The position numbers were made by a program, and so were the translations under genes. A stretch of DNA of 64,000 nucleotides, from the NCBI RefSeq assembly GCF_007981265.1, contig NZ_CP034363.1:1860001-1924000 (forward strand). Direction: 5' to 3'. The notes beneath the pieces were generated by a model, which was not told the DNA's origin, made no database searches, and saw only the letters and a list, made by a program, of their open reading frames with translations. Of this stretch, positions 8,806 to 17,466 are shown piece by piece. Every line of letters begins with the position of its first letter. Position 1 is the stretch's first letter. Origin of the DNA: Pantoea sp. CCBC3-3-1. GTDB lineage: Bacteria > Pseudomonadota > Gammaproteobacteria > Enterobacterales > Enterobacteriaceae.

Positions 8806-11583
8806 ATGAATACGCTAACCCCGATCCTTAATCCTCTGACGCTGCCAAAAGGTGCGGTGCTGAAAAACCGTTTAGTGATGGCGCCAATGACCACCTGTAC
8901 CGGTTTTTACGACGGCACTGTAACCAGTGAGCTGGTGGAGTATTATCGTGACCGTGCTGGCAGCATTGGCACAGTGATCGTTGAATGCGCTTTTATTGAC
9001 CCCAAAGGCCCGGCATTTCCTGGCGCGATCGGCATCGACAGCGACAACAAAATCTCAGGACTGAGTAAAATCGCCTCGGCCATTAAATCGAAAGGCTCCA
9101 AAGCGATTTTACAGATCTACCACGGCGGCAGAATGGTGGAACCCGAGCTGATTGGCGGCAGAACGCCGGTTGGGCCCAGCGCGATCGCCGCGCCGCGTGA
9201 AGGCGCCACGACACCGCAAGCGCTGACCGCTGACGAAGTCGATGTGATGATTACTAAGTTTGGTGATGCGGTTAACCGTGCCATCAAAGCCGGTTTTGAC
9301 GGTGTCGAACTTCATGGCGCCAACACTTACCTGATCCAGCAGTTTTACTCTCCTAATTCCAACCAGCGTGACGATAAGTGGGGTGGCAGCCGCGACAACC
9401 GGGCGCGTTTCCCACTGGAAGTGTTAGAAATCACGCATAAAATGGCCGAACGCTTCGCAGATGCTTCATTTATTATCGGCTATCGTTTCTCACCAGAAGA
9501 GCTGGAAGTTCCCGGCATCCGTTTTGACGACACAATGTATTTGCTGGAAAAACTGGCGGCGCGTGGGCTGGATTACGTTCACTTCTCCGTTGGCCAGCTG
9601 CTGCGTCCTTCCATCGTCGAGCGTAACGATCCTACGCCGCTGATTACCAAATTCCTCGCTCAGCGTTCCGCTACGCTGGCGAAAATCCCGGTGATTGGTG
9701 TGGGTGGCGTGGTGAACAAAGCCGACGCCGAAAACGCGCTCGAACACGGTTTTGATCTGGTGGCAGTGGGTAAAGCCTGCATCGCTTACCCGGACTGGAC
9801 AGACCGCATTGTTAACAACGAGCATCTTGAGCTGTTTATTGACAGCAATAAGCGTGAAGAGCTGAACATTCCTGAACCGCTGTGGCGCTTCTCGCTGGTT
9901 GACGCAATGATCCGCGATATGAGCGCGACCGGGCGCAAATACAAAGCTGGCGTGTATCAGGAAAAAGTCGAAGCCGAGGCGCTGAAGCTAAAAATCAACG
10001 TCACGCTGGATACGGACCGCATCACCGATATCATGCTGGTGCCGGACGATACGCTGGATGTCGATTTTACCACGACCTTTGAAAGCCTGCGTAGCCGCAT
10101 CCTGGTGGCCAACAGCCCGCACGTTGATGCCGTCACCGGCGCAACCACACAGAGTGAAGCACTGAAAAAAGCGGTTTCGCGCGCGCTGGCCACCTCCAGT
10201 AAAGAGCAGGTCATTGATGAAGGGGGTAATCCACAAGCGCCGCAAAACTACGATGTGGTCGTGGTGGGCAGCGGTGGCGCAGGCCTGGCCGCCGCGATTC
10301 AGGCGCACGACGAAGGTGCCCGCGTGGTGATTATTGAGAAGATGCCGACCATTGGCGGCAACACCATTAAAGCCTCGGTAGGGATGAACGCGGCGGAAAC
10401 CCGTTTCCAGAAGCTGAAAGGCATTGTCGACAGCAAAGAGCTGTTCTATCAGGAAACGCTGAAAGGCGGCCAGTTCAAAAACAATCCCGTGCTGCTGAAA
10501 GAGTTTGTTGAGCTGGCACCCGAAGCGATTGAATGGCTGGCGGCCAAAGATATTGAACTGAACGACATCACCATTACCGGCGGCATGAGCATTGACCGCA
10601 CCCACCGTCCGGCCGATCGCTCAGCGGTTGGCGGCTTTTTGATCAGTGGACTGGTAAAAAATATTAACAAGCGTGAAATTGAAGTGCTGCTGGAGACCTC
10701 GGTTGCAGAAATCATTTTTGAAAACGGTGCGGTAACGGGCGTTAAAGTGGTTGATGAATACAACGACAGCCGCATTCTTAACGCGAAAAGCGTGATTGTT
10801 GCCACCGGCGGTTTCAGCGCCAATCGTGAAATGGTGGTGAAATATCGCCCCGAGCTGGACGGCTTTGTGACGACTAACCATAAAGGCGCAACCGGCAGCG
10901 GTATCGCCATGCTGCAAAACATTGGCGCGGACACGGTCGATATGGGCGAGATCCAGATTCACCCGACCGTAGAACAAACCACGTCTTATCTGATCTCTGA
11001 AGCGATTCGTGGTGGCGGTGCAATCCTGGTCAGTCAGGAAGGGAATCGCTTCTTTAACGAAATGGAAACCCGTGACAAAGTCTCTGCCGCCATTATCGCG
11101 CTGCCGGAAAAAAGCGCCTGGGTGATTTTTGATGAACAGGTAAGAAAAAACAACAAGGCGGCAGATGAGTATATTGCCAAAGGCTTTGTGGTCAGTGCGC
11201 CTTCACCGCAGGAGCTTGCCACCAGGCTAAATATGAATTTCCATACGCTGCTGGCGACGCTGGAACGCTACAATCTGTTCGTTGATAAACAGGAAGATGA
11301 AGACTTCGGTCGTAAAACCGCGCTGCGTCACCCGCTCAATCAGGGACCGTTCTATGCCATCCGTATCGCGCCGGGCGTGCATCACACCATGGGCGGCGTC
11401 ACTATCAATGCCGATACCGCCGTGCTGGATGCGCAAAAACAGGTCATCAGCGGTGCCTGGGCGGCTGGCGAAGTGGTTGGCGGTATTCACGGCGCGAACC
11501 GCATTGGCGGCAACGCGGTGGCCGATATCATTATCTTCGGCACGCTGGCAGGCCATAACGCAGCCGCTCACGCGCTGCGTTAA
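8806..11583 (+). CDS. Soluble NADH:fumarate reductase (OYE-like, FMN-binding and FAD-binding domains)
   Basis: A 925-aa flavoprotein with three modules. The first, about 1-345, is an old-yellow-enzyme-like NAD(P)H:flavin oxidoreductase (NRLVMAPMTTC, ILQIYHGGR, GVELHGAN). The second, about 380-465, is an FMN_bind domain. The third, about 482-925, is an FAD_binding_2 fumarate-reductase domain (VVVVGSGGAGLAAAI, PGVHHTMGGVTIN, AGEVVGGIHGANRIGGNAV). The flavinylation motif D441-A-V-T-G-A-T447 marks Thr447 as the probable covalent FMN site. This architecture matches the soluble NADH:fumarate oxidoreductase described from Klebsiella. Absence of a signal peptide and heme motifs supports cytoplasmic NADH-driven fumarate reduction. 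The ATG at 8806 follows GGAG by 9 nt. Confidence 0.9.
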   Translation: MNTLTPILNPLTLPKGAVLKNRLVMAPMTTCTGFYDGTVTSELVEYYRDRAGSIGTVIVECAFIDPKGPAFPGAIGIDSDNKISGLSKIASAIKSKGSKAILQIYHGGRMVEPELIGGRTPVGPSAIAAPREGATTPQALTADEVDVMITKFGDAVNRAIKAGFDGVELHGANTYLIQQFYSPNSNQRDDKWGGSRDNRARFPLEVLEITHKMAERFADASFIIGYRFSPEELEVPGIRFDDTMYLLEKLAARGLDYVHFSVGQLLRPSIVERNDPTPLITKFLAQRSATLAKIPVIGVGGVVNKADAENALEHGFDLVAVGKACIAYPDWTDRIVNNEHLELFIDSNKREELNIPEPLWRFSLVDAMIRDMSATGRKYKAGVYQEKVEAEALKLKINVTLDTDRITDIMLVPDDTLDVDFTTTFESLRSRILVANSPHVDAVTGATTQSEALKKAVSRALATSSKEQVIDEGGNPQAPQNYDVVVVGSGGAGLAAAIQAHDEGARVVIIEKMPTIGGNTIKASVGMNAAETRFQKLKGIVDSKELFYQETLKGGQFKNNPVLLKEFVELAPEAIEWLAAKDIELNDITITGGMSIDRTHRPADRSAVGGFLISGLVKNINKREIEVLLETSVAEIIFENGAVTGVKVVDEYNDSRILNAKSVIVATGGFSANREMVVKYRPELDGFVTTNHKGATGSGIAMLQNIGADTVDMGEIQIHPTVEQTTSYLISEAIRGGGAILVSQEGNRFFNEMETRDKVSAAIIALPEKSAWVIFDEQVRKNNKAADEYIAKGFVVSAPSPQELATRLNMNFHTLLATLERYNLFVDKQEDEDFGRKTALRHPLNQGPFYAIRIAPGVHHTMGGVTINADTAVLDAQKQVISGAWAAGEVVGGIHGANRIGGNAVADIIIFGTLAGHNAAAHALR

Positions 11584-11594
11584 CGAGGCGAACC

Positions 11595-12569
11595 ATGGTT
11601 CAGGAGCAGGTTTCTTATTCGGCGGTCCTGATGGGATCGCCAATCCTTCTCAAACTGTTTGTTGATGACCAGGCCCTTGCTGCACAGGTGTTTCGTCTGA
11701 TCAAACATCAGGAAAATCTGCTGACCGTGAACCGGGCGGAGTCTGAAGTGATGGCCGTTAACCATGCCGCAGGCCAGCAGGCAGTCAGCGTCTGCGCGCC
11801 GGTTTTCCAGCTAATTAAGCAGGCGAAAGCCGTTAGTCAGCTGAACGGCTGCTTTAATTTTACCATTGGGCCGATAGTCAAACGCTGGAAGATCGGTTTT
11901 CAGGGCAACAGCGTGCCGCCCGCAGCAGAACTGCAACGCCTGCTAACGCTAACGGATCCGGCCGATGTGCAGCTGGATGAGCAGGCGCAGACGGTATTTC
12001 TGCGTAAAGCAGGGATGGAAATCGATCTGGGCGCGATAGCCAAGGGCTATATCGCCGATGTGGTCAGGGATTTTTTACGTCAGCAGGGCGTGACGCGGGC
12101 GCTGATTAATCTGGGTGGTAATGTTCAGACGCTGGGCGCGCCGGATGAGGCAGGGCAGGGTTGGGCGATTGGCTTGCAGCAACCCTTCGCCGGGCCGGAT
12201 GCGTTGATTGGCGTCATCCACGTCAGCAGTAAATCGGTGGTGACCTCTGGCGTCTATGAACGCTATTTCGAGCTGAACGGACGCCGCTATCATCATATTC
12301 TCGATCCCGCTACCGGCTATCCGCTGGATAACGAACTGCTTAGCGTCACCGTGATTTGTGAGCACTCGATAGACGGCGACATCTTTACCACGCTGCTGTA
12401 CGGCATGGGTGTCCGGCAAGGTCTGGCTTACCTGGGCCAGAACCCGCAGATTGAAGCTATTTTTGTTACCAAAGACCGTCAGGTGATTTGTTCCTCACGG
12501 CGGCAGTTCAGCTTCCAACTGTTACACCAGGATTACCGGCTTAATGCAGTTACTGACAGTACTGCTTGA
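11595..12569 (+). CDS. apbE: ApbE-family FAD:protein FMN transferase
   Basis: Transfers FMN from FAD onto a threonine of a target protein. The 324-aa product has the family motifs DLGAIAKGYIAD, ALINLGGNVQTLG, VTSGVYERYF and HHILDPATGYP. It has no signal peptide or lipobox, unlike most ApbE proteins, so it should act in the cytoplasm. It starts 11 bp after the fumarate reductase gene, whose Thr447 is the obvious substrate. Its last 20 bp overlap the convergent dcuR gene. Confidence 0.92.
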   Translation: MVQEQVSYSAVLMGSPILLKLFVDDQALAAQVFRLIKHQENLLTVNRAESEVMAVNHAAGQQAVSVCAPVFQLIKQAKAVSQLNGCFNFTIGPIVKRWKIGFQGNSVPPAAELQRLLTLTDPADVQLDEQAQTVFLRKAGMEIDLGAIAKGYIADVVRDFLRQQGVTRALINLGGNVQTLGAPDEAGQGWAIGLQQPFAGPDALIGVIHVSSKSVVTSGVYERYFELNGRRYHHILDPATGYPLDNELLSVTVICEHSIDGDIFTTLLYGMGVRQGLAYLGQNPQIEAIFVTKDRQVICSSRRQFSFQLLHQDYRLNAVTDSTA

Positions 12570-13260
12570 GTAACGCGCTGTATTCCGGCTGTAACCGGTA
12601 ACGATAGACCGGACGGCCCGTCGCACCGTAGTGAATGCTGGTAAATAAAATATGGATCTGCGCCAGCCAGATAAGGTATTTACGGCAGGAAACGCGCGAG
12701 ATATTAACTGCGGCAGCCAGTTCATCGGTTGAAAACTCTTCTGCCGGGTGCGCATCAATCCACTGGCACAGCGTACGCAGCGTTTGCGGCGTCAGGCCTT
12801 TCGGCAGCCGTTTATTATCGCTGACCGTATTGTCGCCATGGATCAGTCGGTCAACGTCCGCCTGCTGATAATATTGCTGGTTATCCATCAACAATTTTTT
12901 TTGCCGCCAGCCGGTCAGCGCTTCTTCAAAGCGTGAAAACTGGAATGGCTTAATCAAATAATCGACCACGCCATAATGCAGCGACTGCTTAATGGTGCTG
13001 GCATCCGCCGCTGAAGAAATGACAATCACATCGATAGCACGCTTTGCCGCGCGCAGCTCCGGCAGCAAATCCAGTCCGTTATCCTGCTGCATATAAATAT
13101 CCAGCAAAATCAGGTCGACATTGCCATGCTGCACCCACTCTTTGGCCTGCTGCAAAGTCGACGCGACGCCGCAGCAGGTAAATCCCTCCAGCTGGCTGAT
13201 GTAGACGCGGTTTAGCTCGGCCACCATGGCATCATCATCGACGACTAAAACATTGATCAT
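12550..13260 (-). CDS. dcuR: DcuR response regulator (CitB family)
   Basis: Cytoplasmic response regulator of the C4-dicarboxylate system. The 236-aa product aligns closely with E. coli DcuR along its whole length. The receiver domain has acidic residues D8-D10, phospho-acceptor D54 (LILLDIYMQ) and the invariant lysine in DYLIKPFQ. The C-terminal helix-turn-helix reads FSTDELAAAVNISRVSCRKYL, of which the first 20 residues are typical. The start overlaps the dcuS stop by 4 nt, indicating translational coupling. Likely targets are the antiporter, fumarase and fumarate reductase next door. Confidence 0.95.
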   Translation of the reverse strand: MINVLVVDDDAMVAELNRVYISQLEGFTCCGVASTLQQAKEWVQHGNVDLILLDIYMQQDNGLDLLPELRAAKRAIDVIVISSAADASTIKQSLHYGVVDYLIKPFQFSRFEEALTGWRQKKLLMDNQQYYQQADVDRLIHGDNTVSDNKRLPKGLTPQTLRTLCQWIDAHPAEEFSTDELAAAVNISRVSCRKYLIWLAQIHILFTSIHYGATGRPVYRYRLQPEYSALLKQYCQ

Positions 13261-14891
13261 GCGATTTTACTTTCTCCATCCCAGGGCAGTTGGACAAAAA
13301 ATTGGGTATAAACATCGGGTTCGGACTCTACAGCAATTTTTCCGCCAAGGCTTTCGGTTTGTTGTCTGGCAAGGAATAACCCCACCCCTCGATTATCGCC
13401 CTTCGACGAGAAACCTTTATCAAAGATAGCATCAAGCCGCTCGGCAGGAATACCCGGCCCGTCATCGCTTACCACGCAGGCGAGAGAACCGTTCTGATAA
13501 TGCAGAAGCACGGTAATTTCACCTTCGGATTCGCCGGCGGCATCCAGGGCGTTTTCAATCAGGTTACCCAGCACGGTAATCAGCGTTGCCACCTGCTGTT
13601 CACTGCCGCTGTCGGGCAAATCGCTGTCTTCATTGATGGTCAACCGGTGGCCCAGATCCGAGGCCCGATTGATCTTACTCAACAGAAAGCCCGCAATCAC
13701 CGGCGATTTGATCCGCAGCAGCAGCGAGCCAATTTCATTCTGATATTTACTGGCCGTTTTCAAAATATAGTCTTCCAGCCTGGCATAACTTTTCATATGC
13801 AGCAGGCCAAGAATAACGTGCAGCTTGTTCATAAATTCGTGAGAGCGCTCGCGTAATGCATCGGCGTAATTCACCATGCCGTCGAGTCGCAGCATCAGCT
13901 GACTCACTTCGGTTTTGTCACGGAAGGTACAGATAGCGCCAATAATAACGTCGTTGCTTTTCACCGGCATGGTGTTGCTGATCAGAACCCGGCCTTTGAA
14001 GTTGATCTCGACGTCCCGTTTCGGCACGCCGTCGGCTAACACCTCCCGTAAATGGGTCAGCAGAGGCGCGGCCCGGTCGATCATATCGCTGCTGTTGCCG
14101 TTTAGCGCCTGCTGCGCGCCGGTTTCCAAAAACAGCTGGCGGGCGGCCCGGTTAGTCAGCGTCACCTGCGCGCGATCGTTAACGGCAATCACCCCTTCCT
14201 TAATGGATTGCAGCATCGCCTGGCGCTGCTCAAAGAGAGTGGAGATTTCATAGGGCTCCAGCCCAAACAGAATACGCCTTAAGGCTTTTACCAGACACCA
14301 GGTGCCGATCGCTCCGGCGACAAGACCAAATAACACCGTCCAGAGAATGTACCAGCGGCTCTTGTTGATTTGATGCGTAACTTCGCTTAATGAGATGCCG
14401 ATAGCCACCACGCCGATTTGCCGATGCTGCTCATCGTAGACCGGGGTGAATACCCGCAGGGCTTCAGCGAGCTGGCCGCGATTTATCGCGACGTTTTCCT
14501 TTCCGGCCAGCGCAGGTTGCAGATCGTCACCAATAAAATGCTGACTAATTGCCTTTTTATTGGGGTGTGAAAAGCGGATGCCCTGCATATCGGTGACCAC
14601 CACGAACAGCAGGTCATTACTTTGCTGAACGGCCTGCGTCAGAGGCTGAATGATATTGCTGTCAGAAGGCAAGCGCAGGCCGCGTTGTATTTCCGCCGAA
14701 TCAGCCAGGGTGCGTGCCACCGCCAGCGCTTTATCCCTGACGCCGTCGCGGGTGATCTGACTGATCTGTAAAAAGTAGAACAGATGGACAACCAGTAATA
14801 CCGCAGCAATCGCTGCGCTGACCATCAAACTGACGGAAGTACTCAATTTCATCGGGCGTTTCCGCCGCCGATTGCGTTGCAAGTCGCTCAT
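13257..14891 (-). CDS. dcuS: DcuS fumarate/C4-dicarboxylate sensor histidine kinase
   Basis: A 544-aa membrane kinase very similar to E. coli DcuS. It has two transmembrane helices (about 19-40 and 180-202) flanking a periplasmic sensor domain. Residues corresponding to the E. coli fumarate-binding set are all present: R106 and H109 (IRFSHP), F119, and R146 and F148 (LRVFTP). A cytoplasmic PAS domain, the H box (RERSHEFMNKLHV, His351) and an HATPase domain (GNLIENALDA, DDGPGIP) follow. The ATG at 14891 has GGAG 5 nt upstream; a GTG at 14897 is a weaker alternative. It is the first gene of the dcuSR operon. Confidence 0.95.
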   Translation of the reverse strand: MSDLQRNRRRKRPMKLSTSVSLMVSAAIAAVLLVVHLFYFLQISQITRDGVRDKALAVARTLADSAEIQRGLRLPSDSNIIQPLTQAVQQSNDLLFVVVTDMQGIRFSHPNKKAISQHFIGDDLQPALAGKENVAINRGQLAEALRVFTPVYDEQHRQIGVVAIGISLSEVTHQINKSRWYILWTVLFGLVAGAIGTWCLVKALRRILFGLEPYEISTLFEQRQAMLQSIKEGVIAVNDRAQVTLTNRAARQLFLETGAQQALNGNSSDMIDRAAPLLTHLREVLADGVPKRDVEINFKGRVLISNTMPVKSNDVIIGAICTFRDKTEVSQLMLRLDGMVNYADALRERSHEFMNKLHVILGLLHMKSYARLEDYILKTASKYQNEIGSLLLRIKSPVIAGFLLSKINRASDLGHRLTINEDSDLPDSGSEQQVATLITVLGNLIENALDAAGESEGEITVLLHYQNGSLACVVSDDGPGIPAERLDAIFDKGFSSKGDNRGVGLFLARQQTESLGGKIAVESEPDVYTQFFVQLPWDGESKIA

Positions 14892-15040
14892 TATCACTCC
14901 ATGAATAATCAGGCCGATTCTTTGCTGACACTGTTTTCAGTGAGCCGATAATATAGCGCGAAGGCGCTTGCGGATCAGATTTAATTCCACAAGCGCCCGG
15001 CCTTTTTAACCACCTGTTGGCTTAGCGTAACTGCCGATGA

Positions 15041-16135
15041 TTACATTTCCACGCTTTCGACCGGCACGGGGGAGGTAAAGGTCACAAGGCGATGCGGACA
15101 CGCCAGTCCGATGCCGGTTTCTTCCAGATATTCCTTGATACGGATATTAATTTCCTGCTGGATATCCATATACTGATTGTAATCAGAAAACTTAAGAATA
15201 TGCACCACTTCAAACATAATGCGGTCCGCTTCAAAAGAAGCCAGATGTGCACGGTCGAACTGGGTTTTCTCAATCTTGTTAATGACACCTTCGATCATCG
15301 GGCCAATCTGACGTAATTTTTCTGCGGGCGTCGCCAGCGGCACGCCGAAATTAAAGACAATCCTGCGCGTTTGCATCCTTTTATAATTATGAATAGTTTG
15401 CTGAAGCAGAATAGCGTTAGCGCAAACGATCTGCTCTCCGCTCAGGCTGCGGATGCGCGTTGTTTTTAAGCCAATATGTTCAATGGTTCCGGCAACGTCG
15501 TTAAACACCACAAAGTCGCCAATTTCAAAAGGTTTATCAATGCCTATCGAGAGCGAGGCAAACAGATCGCTAAGCACGGTTTGTACAGCCAGCGCAATGG
15601 CAATCCCCCCCACGCCAAGGCTCGCGACCAGCGCGGTAATATTTACGCCCGCGTTAGCCAGAATCGACAGTATCATTACCGACCAGACAAGGGCACGACA
15701 CAATAATCCCAGAATAATCGTGGTAACGGGATTACGGTGATGATCGGGGCCTGAAAGCGTGAGGGAGTAGCGTAGCCATGACTGTACGGCCTGATCCAGC
15801 CACAAGGCAATCTGTATTGCCACCACCAGGAACCAGGCGTGCGGAATACTGCCGCTGACCCGGCCGGGTAAAACAATAAATTGCAGGCTAAATAAAAAAG
15901 AAGCGAAAAGAATTAACATAACGCGTGTTCTTTTTAATACGTCGAGAAACACTTTGTGCGCGACGCGGTTATCGTTATTGGTTGCCCAATAGGCCACGCG
16001 CTTTTGCAGTATAGAGATAAGTTTAGTGATGATGAAAAAAGTAACGGCAGTAATAACCACTACCAGCAGGATGTTTCCCCAGAATGTGAATGATGTTATC
16101 AATCTCAAATAATCAGCATGAAAGAGTTCCTTCAC
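15041..16135 (-). CDS. MscS-family small-conductance mechanosensitive channel
   Basis: About 364 aa with several N-terminal membrane helices and the MscS pore helix and beta domain (LVASLGVGGIAIALAVQTVL, IGDFVVFNDVAGTIEHIGLK). Such channels release solutes on hypo-osmotic shock. The frame is open to a GTG at 16303. The upstream extension is AT-rich and non-conserved, whereas the GTG at 16135 has AAGGGGG close upstream. I choose 16135. It lies downstream of the 385-aa gene on the same strand; a functional link is not implied. Confidence 0.85.
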   Translation of the reverse strand: MKELFHADYLRLITSFTFWGNILLVVVITAVTFFIITKLISILQKRVAYWATNNDNRVAHKVFLDVLKRTRVMLILFASFLFSLQFIVLPGRVSGSIPHAWFLVVAIQIALWLDQAVQSWLRYSLTLSGPDHHRNPVTTIILGLLCRALVWSVMILSILANAGVNITALVASLGVGGIAIALAVQTVLSDLFASLSIGIDKPFEIGDFVVFNDVAGTIEHIGLKTTRIRSLSGEQIVCANAILLQQTIHNYKRMQTRRIVFNFGVPLATPAEKLRQIGPMIEGVINKIEKTQFDRAHLASFEADRIMFEVVHILKFSDYNQYMDIQQEINIRIKEYLEETGIGLACPHRLVTFTSPVPVESVEM

Positions 16136-16299
16136 GTCGCCCCCTTTGTTTTTTGTGGAAATACAGCCTGTTAAGTATAGTACAAAAAAGTGAGGGTTAT
16201 TATCCTGGAATGACAGGTGAAGTTTTTTTAAATTATAAATAAGATGAAGTTTAATTAAAAATGACAATAACCTCACGTGGAGTAATATAGAGACCATTC

Positions 16300-17457
16300 T
16301 CACCTGACCGTAGCCAGGCTGCCCATATTATTTGCGGAACTCAGGATGTTATGTGCGGTGCGCATAAGTGCGGGAAGGGTGTTGGAGAGGGCGGCGATAA
16401 CGGCGCCCATCTCCAGCGCGGTGGCTTCGGCAGTGGCCGCCAGCGCAAGGTTGCTGAGCAGAGCCGAAGCGGCACCGGCTACCACCGGTGCGAGAAAAAT
16501 GGCCAGCGCCACGACGGCGACGGCGGTTACGCCAACGGCCAGGTAGCCGAGCATTCTTTTCAGGTCGGCGGAATTATCACGCCAGTACTGGTGATAATCG
16601 CCCAGCGGCAGCAGCTCCAGACGGGTTTCCCTTTTTTTTTGTTCCTCCAGCCATTTTGTTAGCTTCTCGAAAACCTCAACCGGCACGGGCGCGCCCCTGA
16701 CGGCTTCATGATAGCTATAGAGGATCAGGCCACGGGCAGGCGAAGCGGGATCTTCCAGCTGGAAGTTGCCAATCGGCATCGGCCGATAATTGTAGGTCGG
16801 CCCGAAACAAATCCAGCGGTATTTAAACGATGCTATCGCCGTGCCGGGCTGGGGAAAAATGGGCACAATCATCAGTTCTGGCGGAATAATCCATGGTGCA
16901 CCGTTGGCGATGAACGCTTTTGGTGCTGAGCTGTTCAACGCCAGACCGCTTAACCAGTCATCAACGAAGGTTTTTACCGGCCCGCGCAGCAGCGCCAGCT
17001 TGGGTTCCAGATCGCCTTTAATGGTGTTTTCCGCCTGATCGACCGTACTCACTTCCAGTAACTCACAAACGATAGTGGCCTGATAATTATCCAGCGCCAG
17101 TCCCAGTACGTCAGGCCGCAAAGCACGGCCTTCGGTCAGTTCAGCGGGCGGTCTGCCTTTCGCGATCAGGTCTCTGTTTCTTTTGTTTTTTGCATAGTAG
17201 TTTCGCAGCTCTTTAACAATGATCGCCAGCGCACGATCGGTAAACGCCTGGCCGGTGCCGACCAGCCGAATATCCGATTCCGGGTAGATTTCTCCCCCGG
17301 GATAGCGGCGGCGAAAATCGTTGCGATACAGCGCGGCGGCATAGCACTGGGCCAGCCAGGGGATTGCGGTACGTGGCGGCACTTTGACCCGGTTGCCGCC
17401 GCATAAAACATCAAATTCAGTCGTGCTGAGCACGCCGCCATCAGGATGTTCACTCAC
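16300..17457 (-). CDS. Unrecognised 385-aa protein with C-terminal membrane helices
   Basis: I do not recognise this family. Residues 1-300 look soluble. Residues 304-345 form one or two hydrophobic helices (GYLAVGVTAVAVVALAIFLA, then an alanine-rich stretch), and a short tail follows. Around residues 114-138 the order P-D ... C-E-L-L-E-V-S-T, followed by lysines, recalls the core strand pattern of PD-(D/E)XK folds. The catalytic lysine is not in its usual place, so this is only a hint. It is 9 bp downstream of the 982-aa gene and almost certainly cotranscribed with it. Confidence 0.6.
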   Translation of the reverse strand: MSEHPDGGVLSTTEFDVLCGGNRVKVPPRTAIPWLAQCYAAALYRNDFRRRYPGGEIYPESDIRLVGTGQAFTDRALAIIVKELRNYYAKNKRNRDLIAKGRPPAELTEGRALRPDVLGLALDNYQATIVCELLEVSTVDQAENTIKGDLEPKLALLRGPVKTFVDDWLSGLALNSSAPKAFIANGAPWIIPPELMIVPIFPQPGTAIASFKYRWICFGPTYNYRPMPIGNFQLEDPASPARGLILYSYHEAVRGAPVPVEVFEKLTKWLEEQKKRETRLELLPLGDYHQYWRDNSADLKRMLGYLAVGVTAVAVVALAIFLAPVVAGAASALLSNLALAATAEATALEMGAVIAALSNTLPALMRTAHNILSSANNMGSLATVR

Positions 17458-17466
17458 AGCGCCGCC

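Noticed and set aside
16136..16303. An N-terminal extension of the MscS-like protein back to 16303, overlapping the stop codon of the 385-aa gene by 4 nt.
   Set aside because: The extension is AT-rich and lacks channel features, while the GTG at 16135 has a strong purine-rich site upstream.
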